From Streptomyces sp. NBC_01241 (lineage in GTDB: Bacteria > Actinomycetota > Actinomycetes > Streptomycetales > Streptomycetaceae): 64,000 nucleotides of DNA. The notes under the pieces were generated by a model that made no database searches, was not told the origin of the DNA, and saw only the letters and a program-made list of their open reading frames with translations. The stretch is taken from positions 682,001-746,000 of the forward strand of contig NZ_CP108494.1 of NCBI RefSeq assembly GCF_041435435.1. The letters are read 5' to 3'. The position numbers and the translations under genes are program-made. Shown here piece by piece: positions 8,070-18,922 of the stretch (position 1 is the stretch's first letter; every line of letters starts with the position of its first letter).

Positions 8070-8867
8070 TCAGACGGACACCATGAGTCCGCCGCGCAGC
8101 CGCTCCAGCGCGGCCTCGGGAATCCTCAGTCCGTCGCGCACGTATCCGTCGAGCCCGCCCCACCGCTCGTCCATGGCGTCCAGCGCCATGTCGAGATAGC
8201 GGGGGCGGACCTCGATGATCGCGGAGGCGATCTCCGGGTCACCGCCCGCGTCCAGAAAGCCCTGTACGTACGGGGCGTAGGCGACCCGCACGACCGGATT
8301 CACCGCAAGGAACTCGGCCCGCACCACGTCCCGTTCCGCACCGAGCATCATCAGCAGCAGCGCCGTGGCCCAGCCGGTGCGGTCCTTGCCGGCCGTACAG
8401 TGGAAGAGCACCGGGCGGGCTCGGTCGTCGGCGGCCATCTCGACGAAGGCCCGGTACGCGGCGGCGGCCCCCGGCGAAAGCACCATCTGCCGGTAGGTCT
8501 CGGCGAACATCTCCTCCGCCTTTCCACTGCCCAGCAACTGCTCCGCCTCGACCGGATCGGCGAGCAGCGCGCGCAGCCGGGCGGGCGCCACGCCCGGGTT
8601 GTCGCCGAGCACGTCGGCGACGAAGAGCCGCGCGCCCGGAGGCAGCCGGTCGGGGGCCGCCTTCCGCTCGTCGGCGGTCCGCAGATCGACGACGGTACGG
8701 ATGCCGAGCTCGGCCACCGCCACGTCCAGCGCCGCGTCCAGCCCGCTGAGCTGGCCTGAGCGCAGTACGGCGCCCGGCCGGACCCGGTGGCCGGAACCCA
8801 GAGAAATGCCGCCCAGATCGCGCAGATTGACGACGGTGGATGCCGGGACGGCCCTGGCGGTCTGCAC
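8070..8867 (-). CDS. Tyrosine-protein phosphatase (PTP fold)
   Basis: A 265-residue phosphatase of the bacterial tyrosine/serine (IphP/MptpB-like) type. The catalytic P-loop reads H-C-T-A-G-K-D-R-T-G (about residue 160), with the nucleophilic Cys and phosphate-binding Arg intact. NLRDLGG near the N-terminus and TVVDLRTADER are other family signatures, the latter near the general-acid region. The GTG at 8867 has AAGGGGAAG upstream and the homology starts right after it. The reading frame extends a further 29 codons upstream, but that part has poor codon use. It is a single gene. Confidence 0.88.
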   Translation of the reverse strand: MQTARAVPASTVVNLRDLGGISLGSGHRVRPGAVLRSGQLSGLDAALDVAVAELGIRTVVDLRTADERKAAPDRLPPGARLFVADVLGDNPGVAPARLRALLADPVEAEQLLGSGKAEEMFAETYRQMVLSPGAAAAYRAFVEMAADDRARPVLFHCTAGKDRTGWATALLLMMLGAERDVVRAEFLAVNPVVRVAYAPYVQGFLDAGGDPEIASAIIEVRPRYLDMALDAMDERWGGLDGYVRDGLRIPEAALERLRGGLMVSV

Positions 8868-9483
8868 GATGAACTTCCCCTTTTCCCGACACGTATCCGA
8901 ATTGATTCGACAGCTGGCCGGATCAAACGTCGCACGCGGCCGGGAATTCGACAAAGTAAAACGCCGCAGGGACGCGGATAGAGGACACCGAGGGAGACAG
9001 CGAGAATGTGAAATCGCCAGCTCTTCTCTTCAGTTCTCCCCCGCTCCTTCCGGTCGGAAATACTTCTCCAGGCCAGCGGTGCGGGAGCCGGTTGCCTGCC
9101 GCGATTCCCGGTACACCGCGACCAGGAACAGTTGCCCGCGCGCGACGGGGCGGCGGTTCCCCCGGGTCCGACCTCCTGCACGGAGACCGCTTCCGGCGCG
9201 GTGATCGCGAGGGCTTGCGGGCCGACGTGTACGAGGCGTCGCCCCGCGCCGCCTGCCCGATTGCGCAGGACTGCATGTGCCACAAGATATTCGAATGACT
9301 CTCGCAGTTGCAATCAATTCGGGTGATTCATGGAGCAAATGCCAGCCTCACTGGAGGAAGCACCAAGGAGTGGATCCGGGCCGGCTACGCGACCGTGTGT
9401 GAAGGATCAAGTGCGTTCGGAGAGGGCAAGGTCACAGACGGAGCCCCTGCTGCTCGTCCGAGACCTGACCTAGCATCTGGGCC
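8868..9483. other. Intergenic region between phosphatase and mutA
   Basis: About 615 bases without a convincing gene, less GC-rich than its surroundings around 8880-8960 and 9280-9350. It should hold the divergent promoters of the phosphatase and the mut operon. A 47-codon reading frame from the ATG at 9330 has no recognisable features. Confidence 0.5.
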
Positions 9484-11349
9484 ATGACGGTCCAGCCTGC
9501 CGACGGGCTTTCGTTGGCCGCCGAATTCCCTCACCCCGCCCACGAGCAGTGGCAGAGCCTCGTAGAAGGCGTGCTGCGCAAGTCGGGCAAGGATGTTGCG
9601 GGTCCGGCCGCCGAGGAAGCACTGTCCACCACGGTGGAGGACGGGCTCATCACCCACCCCCTCTACACCTCGCGCGACAGCGCGCCCGATGCCGGATATC
9701 CGGGCTTCGCCCCCTTCACCCGCGGCGGCAAGGCCGAGGGCAACGCGGCGGGCGGCTGGGACGTACGACAGCGGCACTCCCTGCCGGATGCCGCCCGCCT
9801 CAACGAGGCGGTGCTCGCCGATCTGGAGAACGGTGTCACCTCACTGTGGCTGACCGTGGGCGGAGCCGGAGGCATTCCGGTGGCCGCTCTGGCGGCGGCG
9901 CTGGACGGCGTCTATCTGGATCTCGCTCCCGTGACACTCGACGCTGGAGGTGAACTCGAAGCAGCGGCAACCGAGTTGCTCCGGATCTACGCCGAGCGGG
10001 GCGTCGACGCGCAGGCCGCGCGCGGCAACCTCGGCGCCGACCCGCTCGGGCAGGCCGCCCGCAGCGGCGCCGGACCCGACCTCACGGCGGCGGTCCACTG
10101 GGCCGGGCGGTGCGCCCGGGAGTATCCCGGTCTGCGGGCGCTGACCGTCGACGCCCTGCCGTACCACGAGGCCGGCGGCTCGGCCGCCGAGGAGCTGGGT
10201 GCTTCGCTGGCGACCGGAGTCGCTTATCTGCGGGCACTGACGGAGGCCGGGCTCGGCGTCGATGAGGCCTGTGCCCAGCTGGAGTTCCGGTACGCGGCGA
10301 CGGCCGATCAGTTCCTGACCATCGCCAAGCTGCGGGCGGCGCGGCGGCTGTGGGCCCGGGTCGCCGAGGTGTGCGGGGCCGCCGGCGCCGGGGCGCAGCG
10401 CCAGCACGTGGTGACGTCGTCGGTGATGATGACGCGGCGCGACCCGTGGGTGAACATGCTGCGGACGACGCTGGCCTGCCTGGGGGCGGGGGTCGGCGGG
10501 GCCGACTCCGTCACCGTGCTGCCGTTCGATCACGCCCTGGGTCTGCCGGACGCCTTCGCCCGGCGTATCGCCCGTAATACGTCGACGATCCTGCTGGAGG
10601 AGTCGCATCTGGCCCGGGTGATCGACCCGGCGGGCGGTTCCTGGTACGTGGAGCGGCTCACCGCCGAACTCGCCGACGCCGCCTGGGCGTTCTTCCAGGA
10701 GATCGAGCGCTCGGGTGGCCAGGCGGCCGCCCTGCGCTCGGGAATGATCGGGGAACGGCTCGCGGCGACCTGGGCGGCCCGCAGCAGGGATCTGGCCCGG
10801 CGCAAGGAGCCGGTCACCGGGGTCAGTGAGTTCCCGCAGCTGGCGGAGCGCCCGGTGGAGCGCGAGGCGGCCCCCGCCGAGGTGTCCGCCACGGCGCCGG
10901 GCGGTCTGCCCAGGGTCCGTCGTGACGAGGCGTTCGAGGCGCTGCGCGCCCGGTCGGACGCCCATCTCGCGGCGACCGGGCAGCGGCCGCGGGTGTTCCT
11001 CGCCGCGCTCGGCCCGGCCGCGGCGCACACCGCGCGGGCGTCGTTCGCCTCGAACCTGTTCCAGGCGGGCGGGATCGAGCCGGTCCACGACCCGGTCCCG
11101 GTCGACGCCGCGACGGCCGCCGACGCGTTCAAGGCGAGTGGGGCCACCGTGGCGTGCCTCTGTTCCAGCGACGCGCTCTACGCCGAGCAGGCCGGGGCGG
11201 TCGCCGAGGCACTGGGTTCGGCGGGCGCGCTGCGGGTGTTCCTCGCCGGCCGGCCCGGCGGGTACAGCGGCGTCGACGAGTACGTCTTCGCGGGCTCCGA
11301 TGTGGTGGCTGTGCTCTCTTCCGTCCTCGACCGTATGGGTGTGGCGTAA
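9484..11349 (+). CDS. mutA: Methylmalonyl-CoA mutase small (beta) subunit
   Basis: A 621-residue non-catalytic subunit of B12-dependent methylmalonyl-CoA mutase, the partner of MutB in interconverting succinyl-CoA and methylmalonyl-CoA. The TIM-barrel region begins near residue 55 ([20 protein letters not shown]). The C-terminal B12-like domain ([10 protein letters not shown]...) lacks the D-x-H-x-x-G cobalamin motif, as expected for this subunit. The TAA stop overlaps the mutB ATG by one base, so the two are coupled. This enzyme supplies extender units for polyketides and odd-chain metabolism in Streptomyces. Confidence 0.96.
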   Translation: MTVQPADGLSLAAEFPHPAHEQWQSLVEGVLRKSGKDVAGPAAEEALSTTVEDGLITHPLYTSRDSAPDAGYPGFAPFTRGGKAEGNAAGGWDVRQRHSLPDAARLNEAVLADLENGVTSLWLTVGGAGGIPVAALAAALDGVYLDLAPVTLDAGGELEAAATELLRIYAERGVDAQAARGNLGADPLGQAARSGAGPDLTAAVHWAGRCAREYPGLRALTVDALPYHEAGGSAAEELGASLATGVAYLRALTEAGLGVDEACAQLEFRYAATADQFLTIAKLRAARRLWARVAEVCGAAGAGAQRQHVVTSSVMMTRRDPWVNMLRTTLACLGAGVGGADSVTVLPFDHALGLPDAFARRIARNTSTILLEESHLARVIDPAGGSWYVERLTAELADAAWAFFQEIERSGGQAAALRSGMIGERLAATWAARSRDLARRKEPVTGVSEFPQLAERPVEREAAPAEVSATAPGGLPRVRRDEAFEALRARSDAHLAATGQRPRVFLAALGPAAAHTARASFASNLFQAGGIEPVHDPVPVDAATAADAFKASGATVACLCSSDALYAEQAGAVAEALGSAGALRVFLAGRPGGYSGVDEYVFAGSDVVAVLSSVLDRMGVA

Positions 11350-13550
11350 TGCGTATCCCTGACTTCTCCGACATCGGGCTCGGACCGGGCGGCGCCGCCG
11401 AGGTGTCCGAGGACCAGTGGCGCGATTGCGTAAAGGAGTCCTCCGGCAGTTCCGACGGCGATCTGCTGTGGGAGACCCCGGAAGGCATCACGGTCAAGCC
11501 GCTGTACACCGGCCGTGACCTGGAGGGGCTCGATTTCCTCGGTACGTATCCGGGCATCGCCCCGTACCTGCGGGGCCCGTACCCGACGATGTACGTCAAC
11601 CAGCCCTGGACGATCCGGCAGTACGCCGGGTTCTCCACCGCCGAGGAGTCCAACGCCTTCTACCGCCGCAACCTCGCGGCCGGGCAGAAGGGCCTCTCCG
11701 TCGCCTTCGACCTGCCGACCCACCGCGGCTACGACAGCGACCATCCGCGGGTGACCGGCGACGTCGGCATGGCGGGTGTGGCGATCGACTCGATCTACGA
11801 CATGCGCCGGCTCTTCGACGGCATCCCGCTGGACCGGATGTCGGTGTCGATGACGATGAACGGCGCGGTGCTCCCCGTGCTCGCGCTGTACATCGTCGCC
11901 GCCGAGGAACAGGGCGTGCCGCCCGAGAAGCTGGCCGGGACCATTCAGAACGACATTCTGAAGGAGTTCATGGTCCGCAACACGTACATCTATCCGCCGA
12001 AGCCCTCGATGCGGATCATCTCCGACATCTTCGCGTACACCTCGCAGAAGATGCCGCGCTACAACTCGATCTCCATCTCCGGCTATCACATCCAGGAGGC
12101 GGGGGCGACCGCCGATCTGGAGCTGGCGTACACCCTGGCGGACGGGGTGGAGTATCTGCGGGCCGGGCGGGACGCCGGTCTCGACGTGGACACGTTCGCG
12201 CCGCGGCTGTCGTTCTTCTGGGCGATCGGCATGAACTTCTTCATGGAGATCGCGAAGTTGCGGGCGGCCCGCCTGCTGTGGGCCAAGCTGGTGCGGGAGT
12301 TCGAGCCGAAGAACGCCAAGTCGCTGTCCCTGCGCACCCATTCGCAGACGTCCGGGTGGTCGCTGACCGCGCAGGACGTGTTCAACAACGTCACCCGGAC
12401 CTGCGTGGAGGCGATGGCCGCCACCCAGGGCCACACCCAGTCGCTGCACACCAACGCGCTCGACGAGGCGCTCGCCCTGCCGACGGACTTCTCGGCGCGC
12501 ATCGCCCGGAACACCCAGCTACTGCTTCAGCAGGAGTCGGGCACCGGCCGGGTCATCGACCCGTGGGGCGGCAGTGCGTACGTGGAGAAGCTGACGTACG
12601 ACCTGGCGCGGCGGGCGTGGCAGCACATCGAGGAGGTCGAGGCAGCGGGCGGTATGGCGCGGGCCATCGACGCGGGCATCCCCAAGCTCCGGGTCGAGGA
12701 GGCCGCGGCCCGTACGCAGGCGCGGATCGACTCCGGACGCCAGCCGGTGATCGGGGTCAACAAGTACCGGGTGGAGACCGACGAGCAGATCGATGTGCTC
12801 AAGGTCGACAACTCCTCGGTGCGCACCCAGCAGATCGAGAAGCTGCGCCGGCTGCGCGAGGAGCGCGACGAGTCGGCCTGCCAGGAGGCTCTGCGCGCGC
12901 TGACCGTGGCGGCCGGGCGGAACCCCGGACCCGGCCTCGAAGGCAATCTGCTGGCACTCGCCGTCGACGCGGCACGTGCGATGGCGACCGTGGGCGAGAT
13001 CTCGGACGCCTTGGAGAAGGTGTACGGGAGGCACGCCGGCCAGATCCGTACGATCTCCGGTGTGTACCGCAACGAAGCAGGTGAATCCCCCTCCGTGGAC
13101 CGTACCCGGGCACTGGTGGAGCAGTTCGAGGAGGCCGAGGGGCGTCGGCCGCGCATCCTGGTCGCCAAGATGGGGCAGGACGGTCACGACCGCGGCCAGA
13201 AGGTGATCTCGACGGCCTTCGCCGACCTGGGCTTCGACGTCGACGTCGGCCCGCTGTTCCAGACGCCCGCCGAGGTGGCGCGGCAGGCGGTGGAGGCGGA
13301 TGTGCACATCGTGGGCGTCTCCTCACTGGCCGCCGGGCACCTCACACTCGTCCCGGCGCTCCGCGAGGAGCTCGCCGCCGAGGACCGCGACGACATCATG
13401 ATCGTGGTGGGCGGGGTGATTCCGCCGCAGGACGTCCAGGCGCTGCACGAGGCGGGGGCGGCGGCCGTGTTCCCGCCCGGCACCGTGATCCCGGATGCCG
13501 CGTACGACCTGGTGACGCGGCTCGGTGCCGCGCTCGGCCACGAGTTGTGA
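11349..13550 (+). CDS. mutB: Methylmalonyl-CoA mutase large (alpha) subunit
   Basis: A 733-residue catalytic subunit. The barrel carries the substrate region ([20 protein letters not shown]) and [17 protein letters not shown]. The C-terminal cobalamin-binding domain has [10 protein letters not shown], in which the D-x-H-x-x-G histidine is the lower cobalt ligand, followed later by [10 protein letters not shown]. It starts one base inside the mutA stop, and meaB follows 12 bases after its end. It is complete and full length. Adenosylcobalamin is required, but no B12 riboswitch was recognised upstream of the operon. Confidence 0.97.
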   Translation: MRIPDFSDIGLGPGGAAEVSEDQWRDCVKESSGSSDGDLLWETPEGITVKPLYTGRDLEGLDFLGTYPGIAPYLRGPYPTMYVNQPWTIRQYAGFSTAEESNAFYRRNLAAGQKGLSVAFDLPTHRGYDSDHPRVTGDVGMAGVAIDSIYDMRRLFDGIPLDRMSVSMTMNGAVLPVLALYIVAAEEQGVPPEKLAGTIQNDILKEFMVRNTYIYPPKPSMRIISDIFAYTSQKMPRYNSISISGYHIQEAGATADLELAYTLADGVEYLRAGRDAGLDVDTFAPRLSFFWAIGMNFFMEIAKLRAARLLWAKLVREFEPKNAKSLSLRTHSQTSGWSLTAQDVFNNVTRTCVEAMAATQGHTQSLHTNALDEALALPTDFSARIARNTQLLLQQESGTGRVIDPWGGSAYVEKLTYDLARRAWQHIEEVEAAGGMARAIDAGIPKLRVEEAAARTQARIDSGRQPVIGVNKYRVETDEQIDVLKVDNSSVRTQQIEKLRRLREERDESACQEALRALTVAAGRNPGPGLEGNLLALAVDAARAMATVGEISDALEKVYGRHAGQIRTISGVYRNEAGESPSVDRTRALVEQFEEAEGRRPRILVAKMGQDGHDRGQKVISTAFADLGFDVDVGPLFQTPAEVARQAVEADVHIVGVSSLAAGHLTLVPALREELAAEDRDDIMIVVGGVIPPQDVQALHEAGAAAVFPPGTVIPDAAYDLVTRLGAALGHEL

Positions 13551-13562
13551 GCCGCTGAACCG

Positions 13563-14582
13563 ATGGCTCCGCAGATCGACATCGACAGCTACGCGAAGGG
13601 TGTGCTCGACGGGAAGCGGGCGTACATCGCGCGCGCCATCACGCTCGTCGAGTCCACCCGCCCCGATCACCGGTCGCTGGCCCAGCAGTTGCTGCGCGAG
13701 CTGCTGCCGCACTCCGGCCGGGCCCGGCGCATCGGCATCAGCGGCGTGCCCGGGGTCGGGAAGTCCACGTTCATCGACGCCCTCGGCACAATGCTCACCG
13801 GGCTCGGCCACCGGGTCGCGGTGCTGGCCGTCGATCCCTCCTCCAGCCGTACCGGCGGCTCCATCCTGGGCGACAAGACCAGGATGGAGCGCCTCGCGGT
13901 GGACCCCGCCGCGTTCGTACGTCCCTCCCCCACTGCGGGGACCCTCGGCGGGGTCGCCAAGGCGACCCGGGAGTCCATCGTGGTGATGGAGGCCGCGGGG
14001 TACGACGTGGTGCTGGTGGAGACGGTCGGCGTCGGCCAGTCGGAGACGGCGGTCGCCAACATGGTCGACACGTTCCTGCTGCTGACACTGGCCCGTACCG
14101 GCGATCAGCTCCAGGGCATCAAGAAGGGCGTCCTGGAACTGGCGGACGCCATCGCCGTCAACAAGGCGGACGGTCCGCACGAACGCGACGCGCGAGCGGC
14201 CGCCCGCGAACTGGCGGGCGCGCTACGGCTGATGCACCCGGTGGACGCGGCGTGGACACCTCCGGTCCTCACCTGCAGCGCCCGGGAGTCGACCGGCCTC
14301 GACACGCTGTGGGAGCGGCTGGAGCAGCACCGTGCGCTGCTCGAATCGACCGGGCGGCTCGCGGCGAAGCGGCGTGCCCAGCAGGTCGACTGGACCTGGA
14401 CGATGGTGCGGGACGAGCTGCTGGAGAGTCTGCGGGCCCATCCGGAGGTACGTGCCCTCACCCCGGGGCTGGAACAGCGGGTACGGGACGGAGAGTTGAC
14501 GGCCACGCTGGCGGCCGAGCAGATCCTGGGCGCGTTCCGGGGCACGGCCTCGGCGGCGGAGGCCGGTGACGCCGCGGGCTGA
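13563..14582 (+). CDS. meaB: Methylmalonyl-CoA mutase-associated GTPase MeaB
   Basis: A 339-residue G3E-family P-loop GTPase that protects and reloads methylmalonyl-CoA mutase with its B12 cofactor. The Walker A is GVPGVGKST near residue 63. The switch/Walker B region is LVETVGVGQSE, and NKADG is the base-specificity (NKxD) motif. The C-terminal helical arm seen in MeaB/ArgK proteins is present. As the third gene of the mut operon its role is secure from context as well as sequence. Confidence 0.95.
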   Translation: MAPQIDIDSYAKGVLDGKRAYIARAITLVESTRPDHRSLAQQLLRELLPHSGRARRIGISGVPGVGKSTFIDALGTMLTGLGHRVAVLAVDPSSSRTGGSILGDKTRMERLAVDPAAFVRPSPTAGTLGGVAKATRESIVVMEAAGYDVVLVETVGVGQSETAVANMVDTFLLLTLARTGDQLQGIKKGVLELADAIAVNKADGPHERDARAAARELAGALRLMHPVDAAWTPPVLTCSARESTGLDTLWERLEQHRALLESTGRLAAKRRAQQVDWTWTMVRDELLESLRAHPEVRALTPGLEQRVRDGELTATLAAEQILGAFRGTASAAEAGDAAG

Positions 14583-15102
14583 CGGGTGACGGCAGTTCGG
14601 CGGCCGGGTCCGGCCCCTGCCCGCGAAGTCCCGCCGCACGCCCGAGGGGCGTGACCCGCGGCGTCCGGTGCGGGCACTCGCAAGGGGAGGATCGTCCTCG
14701 TACGCGACGTACCCGGCCGGCTCCGGCTACAGATCGAGCTGATACGGCGGTCGGAACGGCGAGTGGGCGGGCCGGCGGCCCGGAGAACCACATCACTCCA
14801 CGCGCCCCACGGCAACCGGATATCGTGGCCGCCGTCGCCGACCCGGTGCGCGTACGCCGTGGTACGGTGCAGTTGGTACATGTGTACGCCTCGATTCGGG
14901 GCGCCGGTGCCGTTTCACCTTCACAGAGCCGCTGCGCCCGTCCTTTCGCGACCGGCGATCCGGTTTTCCCGCACCACTTCTTCCAGTCCGGTTCGGGCTT
15001 TCACCGTCCGGGCTTTCCCGCCCGTCGTCCGGGGCGTGATCTCTTCCGCCCCCATGCCATCCGGGCCCCTTCATTCGCCATGTCCGCGAAAGGACCACTC
15101 GC
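14583..15102 (+). promoter_or_regulatory. Long upstream region and pyrimidine-rich leader of the second rho
   Basis: About 520 bases without a gene. From about 14930 to 15090 the plus strand is strongly C/T-rich and poor in stable hairpins, ending in AAAGGA before the rho ATG. Rho binds such unstructured C-rich RNA, and E. coli rho is autoregulated through its leader. A similar autogenous loop here is inference. An inverted repeat GTAC-ATGT-GTAC lies near 14875. Confidence 0.4.
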
Positions 15103-16242
15103 ATGACCAGCACCCTCGAACACCCCGTAGCCCAGCGGGAATTGACCACCGAAGCCGTCGGCGTCCTCGACATCACGCACCAGGGGCACGGCGCGTTGCG
15201 GGTCCGTGGCGGCCTCCCCTCCCCCGGCGACGTACAGGTATCCACCGCCCTGATCCGCCGGCACGGCCTGCGCAAGGGCGATGCCGTCGAAGGCTCCTGC
15301 GACCGGCCCCGCATCCTGTCCGGGGTCGTACGGGTCAACGGCCGCTCCCCGCAGGCACTGCGCGGCCGGCCCCACTTCGGTGATCTCACCCCGCTCCACC
15401 CTCGGGGCCGGCTGCGCCTGGAAACACCGTCCACCAGCCCGGCGACGCGCCTCGTCGACCTGGTCACCCCGATCGGCAAGGGACAGCGCGGACTCGTCGT
15501 CGCGCCGCCCAGGACCGGTAAGACCGTGCTGCTGCAACAGATCGCGGCAGCCGTCGCCGCCAACCATCCCGAGTGCCACCTGATGGTGGTGCTGCTCGAC
15601 GAACGCCCCGAGGAGGTCACGGACATGCGCCGCTCCGTGCGGGGCGAAGTGCTCGCCTCGACGTTCGACCGGCCCGCGAAGGAGCACATCGCGCTCGCCG
15701 AACTCGCGGTCGAGCGCGCCAAGCGTCTGGTCGAGCAGGGCCAGGACGTCGTCATCCTGCTGGACTCCCTCACCCGGCTGTGCCGCGCCCACAACAACGC
15801 GTCGGCCGCGGGCGGACGCACCCTCAGCGGTGGCGTCGACGCCACCGCCCTGCTCGGCCCCAAGCGTCTCTTCGGTGCCGCCCGGCTCACGGAGGAGGGC
15901 GGCTCCCTCACCATCCTGGCCACCGCCCTGGTGGAGACCGGCTCCCGCGCCGACGACTACTTCTTCGAGGAGCTGAAGAGCACCGGCAACATGGAGCTCC
16001 GGCTCGACCGCGCGCTGGCGGACCGGCGCACCTATCCGGCCGTGAACATCCAGGCATCCGGCACCCGGCGCGAGGAACTCATCGTCCCGGCAAGCGAGTT
16101 GAGAGTGGTACGCGGACTGCGGCGCGCGCTGCACTCCAGGGATCCGCAGACCGCGCTCTCCACGTTCCTGGACCGCATCCGGAGCACTCCGGACAACGCG
16201 GCCTTCCTCCGTACGGTTCACCGCACCGTCCCGGACGCCTGA
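15103..16242 (+). CDS. Short second transcription termination factor Rho
   Basis: A 379-residue Rho-family RNA-dependent ATPase/helicase. The N-terminus keeps a cold-shock-like RNA-binding fold ([17 protein letters not shown]...). The ATPase core has Walker A PPRTGKTV, the [10 protein letters not shown] strand, Walker [11 protein letters not shown] and the Q/R-loop segment [11 protein letters not shown]. The main Streptomyces Rho is much longer because of a large Arg/Asp-rich N-terminal insertion, which this protein lacks entirely. It is therefore an accessory paralogue, possibly with a narrower or stress-specific role. It has its own long leader and a good ribosome site (AAAGGA), and stands alone. 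Confidence 0.9.
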   Translation: MTSTLEHPVAQRELTTEAVGVLDITHQGHGALRVRGGLPSPGDVQVSTALIRRHGLRKGDAVEGSCDRPRILSGVVRVNGRSPQALRGRPHFGDLTPLHPRGRLRLETPSTSPATRLVDLVTPIGKGQRGLVVAPPRTGKTVLLQQIAAAVAANHPECHLMVVLLDERPEEVTDMRRSVRGEVLASTFDRPAKEHIALAELAVERAKRLVEQGQDVVILLDSLTRLCRAHNNASAAGGRTLSGGVDATALLGPKRLFGAARLTEEGGSLTILATALVETGSRADDYFFEELKSTGNMELRLDRALADRRTYPAVNIQASGTRREELIVPASELRVVRGLRRALHSRDPQTALSTFLDRIRSTPDNAAFLRTVHRTVPDA

Positions 16243-16326
16243 GCCTGCCCGTGCCGCGCGGGACGGCGCAATAGCATGGGCACCCTCGCATGATCCGTCC
16301 CCCACGAGCACAGGGAGAGCAGGCAC

Positions 16327-17325
16327 ATGGAATTCCGCCGACTCGGCCGCAGCGGCCTGACCATCAGTGAGATCGCCTACGGAAACTGGCTCACCCACGG
16401 CTCCCAGGTGGAGGAGGACGCGGCGATCGCCTGTATCCGTGCGGCACTCGATGCCGGGATCACCACCTTCGACACGGCGGACGTCTATGCGGAGACCCGG
16501 GCCGAAGCCGTCCTGGGCCGGGCTCTCAGGAACGAGCGCCGCGAGGGACTGGAGGTGTTCACCAAGGTGTACTTCCCGACCGGTCCCGGACACAACGACC
16601 GGGGACTCGGCCGCAAGCACATCATGGAGTCCATCGACAACTCGCTGCGCCGCCTGCAGACGGATTACGTGGACCTGTACCAGGCACACCGTTACGACCA
16701 CTCGACGCCGCTGGAAGAGACCATGGAGGCGTTCGCCGACGTCGTCCGCTCCGGCAAGGCCCTGTACATCGGCGTTTCGGAATGGACGGCCGACCAGCTC
16801 CGGGACGGCCACACGCTGGCCCGCGAGCTGCACGTCCCGATGGTTTCCAACCAGCCGCAGTACTCGGCGCTGTGGCGGGTCATCGAGAGCGAAGTGGTGC
16901 CCGCGTCGGAGGAGCTGGGCATCGGTCAGATCGTCTGGTCGCCGGTGGCGCAGGGCGCCCTCACGGGCAAGTACAAGCCCGGCGCGCCGCTTCCGGCGGG
17001 CTCCCGGGCCACGGACGACAAGGGCGGCGCGAGCATGGTCGCCGGCTGGCTCCGCGACGACGTGCTGGAGCGCGTGCAGCAGTTGCGGCCGCTCGCCGAC
17101 CAGGCCGGTCTGAGTCTCGCCCAGCTCGCGGTCGCCTGGGTGCTGCAGAATCCCAACGTATCCGCCGCGATCATCGGCGCCTCCCGGCCCGAGCAGGTGA
17201 CGGAGAACGTCGGGGCGGCGGGTGTGACACTCGACGCGGAGCTGCTGAAGAGCATCGACGACATCCTTGAGCCGGTGGCGGAACGGGACCCGGGGCTGAC
17301 GGCCGGGCACGAGGGCAACGGCTGA
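16327..17325 (+). CDS. Aldo/keto reductase (KvAP-beta/YghZ-like)
   Basis: A 332-residue NADPH-dependent aldo/keto reductase. The catalytic tetrad residues fall in TFDTADVYAE (Asp, Tyr), VFTKVYF (Lys) and YQAHRYDH (His). The cofactor loop is near IIGASRPEQVTENV. Close similarity is to the YghZ / potassium-channel beta-subunit branch, whose members reduce methylglyoxal and other aldehydes. A GGGAG ribosome site precedes the ATG. It is monocistronic and convergent with the NDH-2 gene, with a small hairpin between them. Confidence 0.92.
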   Translation: MEFRRLGRSGLTISEIAYGNWLTHGSQVEEDAAIACIRAALDAGITTFDTADVYAETRAEAVLGRALRNERREGLEVFTKVYFPTGPGHNDRGLGRKHIMESIDNSLRRLQTDYVDLYQAHRYDHSTPLEETMEAFADVVRSGKALYIGVSEWTADQLRDGHTLARELHVPMVSNQPQYSALWRVIESEVVPASEELGIGQIVWSPVAQGALTGKYKPGAPLPAGSRATDDKGGASMVAGWLRDDVLERVQQLRPLADQAGLSLAQLAVAWVLQNPNVSAAIIGASRPEQVTENVGAAGVTLDAELLKSIDDILEPVAERDPGLTAGHEGNG

Positions 17326-17380
17326 TTCGGCCGGGAGTGCGCGCACGGGTCACGCCGCCCCGGAGCGGATGACCGTCCCG

Positions 17381-17394
17381 AGGCCTTCGGGCCT
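17381..17394. terminator. Small UUCG hairpin between convergent genes
   Basis: AGGCC (17381-17385), TTCG, GGCCT (17390-17394). The stable tetraloop favours a hairpin, but the stem is only five pairs, so termination efficiency is doubtful. Confidence 0.4.
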
Positions 17395-17427
17395 GGCATA
17401 CCCCGCGTCCTGCCGAGCGGTTACGGG

Positions 17428-18789
17428 TCAGGTGCCGGTGTGCAGCGAGGCGGTGTGCTGGCGGACCTGTGCCGGGGTGAGGTAGGAGTCCGTGTACTCG
17501 AAGTCACGGAGCTTGGCCGGATTCCGGGCCTGGAAACCGGTGCGTACGAAGTCGTCGCCCGCGACGGCGTTGAGCATCCAGTTGGTCATCACCCGCACCT
17601 TGGCCACATTGGTGCGCAGCGCCGACCAGTGGTAGCCGCGGGCGACGGCCTGGGCGGCGATTCCGTGCATTTCGAAACCGACCGGCTTGGAGACCGCGTC
17701 CTTGCCGCCGAGGTCCACGACCAGGCCGAGGTCCTTGTGGACGTACGGCTTCAGCGGCTGGTGCCGCAGCGTGGCGATGAGGTTGTCGGCGAGCCTGCGG
17801 CCCTGGCGCGTGGCGTGCTGCGCGGTGGGCGGGCAGACCGCCCCGTCGCCCTTGCTCAGGTCCGGTACGGCCGCGGCGTCACCGAGCGCGAAGATGCCGT
17901 CGAAGCCCGGCAGGACCATCTCGGGCGTCACGGCCAGCCGGCCGCGTACCGTCTCCGCGTCGAAGGTGGAGACCAGCGGGCTCGCGGCGACTCCCGCCGT
18001 CCAGATCAGGGTGCGGCAGGGCACGACCCGGCCGTCGGTGAAGGTCACCTTCTCCGGTCCGGCCTCGGCGATGGACACCCCGAGCGACACCTCGATGCCG
18101 CGTCCGCGCAGCACCTCCAGGGCGCTCCGGCCGAGCTTGTCCCCGAGTTCGGGCATCAGCTTCGGGGCGATGTCGATGAGATGCCACTTGATCAGCTTCG
18201 GGTCGAGCCGCGGGTACTGTCTGAGCGCGTTCGTGGTGAGGCGCTGCAGACAGGCGGCCGTCTCGGTGCCGGCGTAGCCACCGCCGACGACCACGAACTG
18301 CAGGCGCGAGGCCCGCTCGTTCTCGTCGTGGCTGGCGTCCGCGAGGTCGAGCTGCGCGATCACATGGTCTCGTACGTACGCCGCCTCGGCGAGCGTCTTC
18401 ATGCCGCGGGCGTGGTCGACCAGGCCGGGGATGTCGAAGGTACGGGTGACGCTCCCGGGGCTGAGGACGAGGTAGTCGTACGGCGTGTAGACGATCTCGT
18501 CGGTGATCTTGCGAATGACGCAGATCTTCGCCTTCGGGTCCACTCCGATGGACCCGCCCGGGATGATCCGGGTGCGGTGCTTGCGGCTGCGGCGCAGCGA
18601 CACCGCGACCGACTGCGGGGTGAGGACTCCTGCCGCCACCTGGGGCAGCAGGGGCAGATAGAGCTGGTACGAGAACGGGGCGACGAGCGCGATCTCCGCC
18701 TCGCCGGGGATGAGCCCGCGCTCCAGGCGGCGTACGCATTCCACCCCCGCGAATCCGGCGCCGACAACGAGAATCCTGGGTCGTGCCAC
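17428..18789 (-). CDS. ndh: Type II NADH dehydrogenase (NDH-2)
   Basis: A 453-residue flavoprotein that oxidises NADH and reduces quinone at the membrane without pumping protons. The FAD Rossmann motif is ILVVGAGFAGVECVRRL at residues 5-21. The NAD Rossmann motif is FVVVGGGYAGTETA (about 168-181). ALGDAAAVPD is the conserved FAD-contact motif, and AQHATRQG is typical of NDH-2. The GTG at 18789 follows AAGGGA. It lies downstream of the orphan cytochrome oxidase gene and its small partner, so this is a small respiratory cluster outside the usual nuo and cta loci. Confidence 0.92.
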   Translation of the reverse strand: MARPRILVVGAGFAGVECVRRLERGLIPGEAEIALVAPFSYQLYLPLLPQVAAGVLTPQSVAVSLRRSRKHRTRIIPGGSIGVDPKAKICVIRKITDEIVYTPYDYLVLSPGSVTRTFDIPGLVDHARGMKTLAEAAYVRDHVIAQLDLADASHDENERASRLQFVVVGGGYAGTETAACLQRLTTNALRQYPRLDPKLIKWHLIDIAPKLMPELGDKLGRSALEVLRGRGIEVSLGVSIAEAGPEKVTFTDGRVVPCRTLIWTAGVAASPLVSTFDAETVRGRLAVTPEMVLPGFDGIFALGDAAAVPDLSKGDGAVCPPTAQHATRQGRRLADNLIATLRHQPLKPYVHKDLGLVVDLGGKDAVSKPVGFEMHGIAAQAVARGYHWSALRTNVAKVRVMTNWMLNAVAGDDFVRTGFQARNPAKLRDFEYTDSYLTPAQVRQHTASLHTGT

Positions 18790-18922
18790 GGTATTCGTCC
18801 CTTCTCGGGCCTGCACGGTCGTCCGTTCGCCTGCCCCGTCGCACGCGCCCGTCATTTCTCATCTTCACGAGCCGCGTCCGACTTCGCCTGCTGAGGACGG
18901 CGGACGGACGACGTGACCGGGG

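Noticed and set aside
9330..9472. 47-codon frame before mutA, considered as a leader peptide
   Set aside because: No ribosome site, no conserved features and no attenuator-like hairpin after it.
9300..9483. B12 riboswitch in front of the mut operon
   Set aside because: No conserved B12-box-like sequence or long structured leader could be recognised.
14602..14616. GGCCGG-GT-CCGGCC after meaB as a terminator
   Set aside because: The loop would be only two bases, too short to fold; melting the inner pairs leaves a weak stem.
15001..17346. 781-residue minus-strand frame opposite rho and the aldo/keto reductase
   Set aside because: It spans two recognised plus-strand genes and their gap, is Arg/Gly/His-rich, and is a GC-driven shadow.
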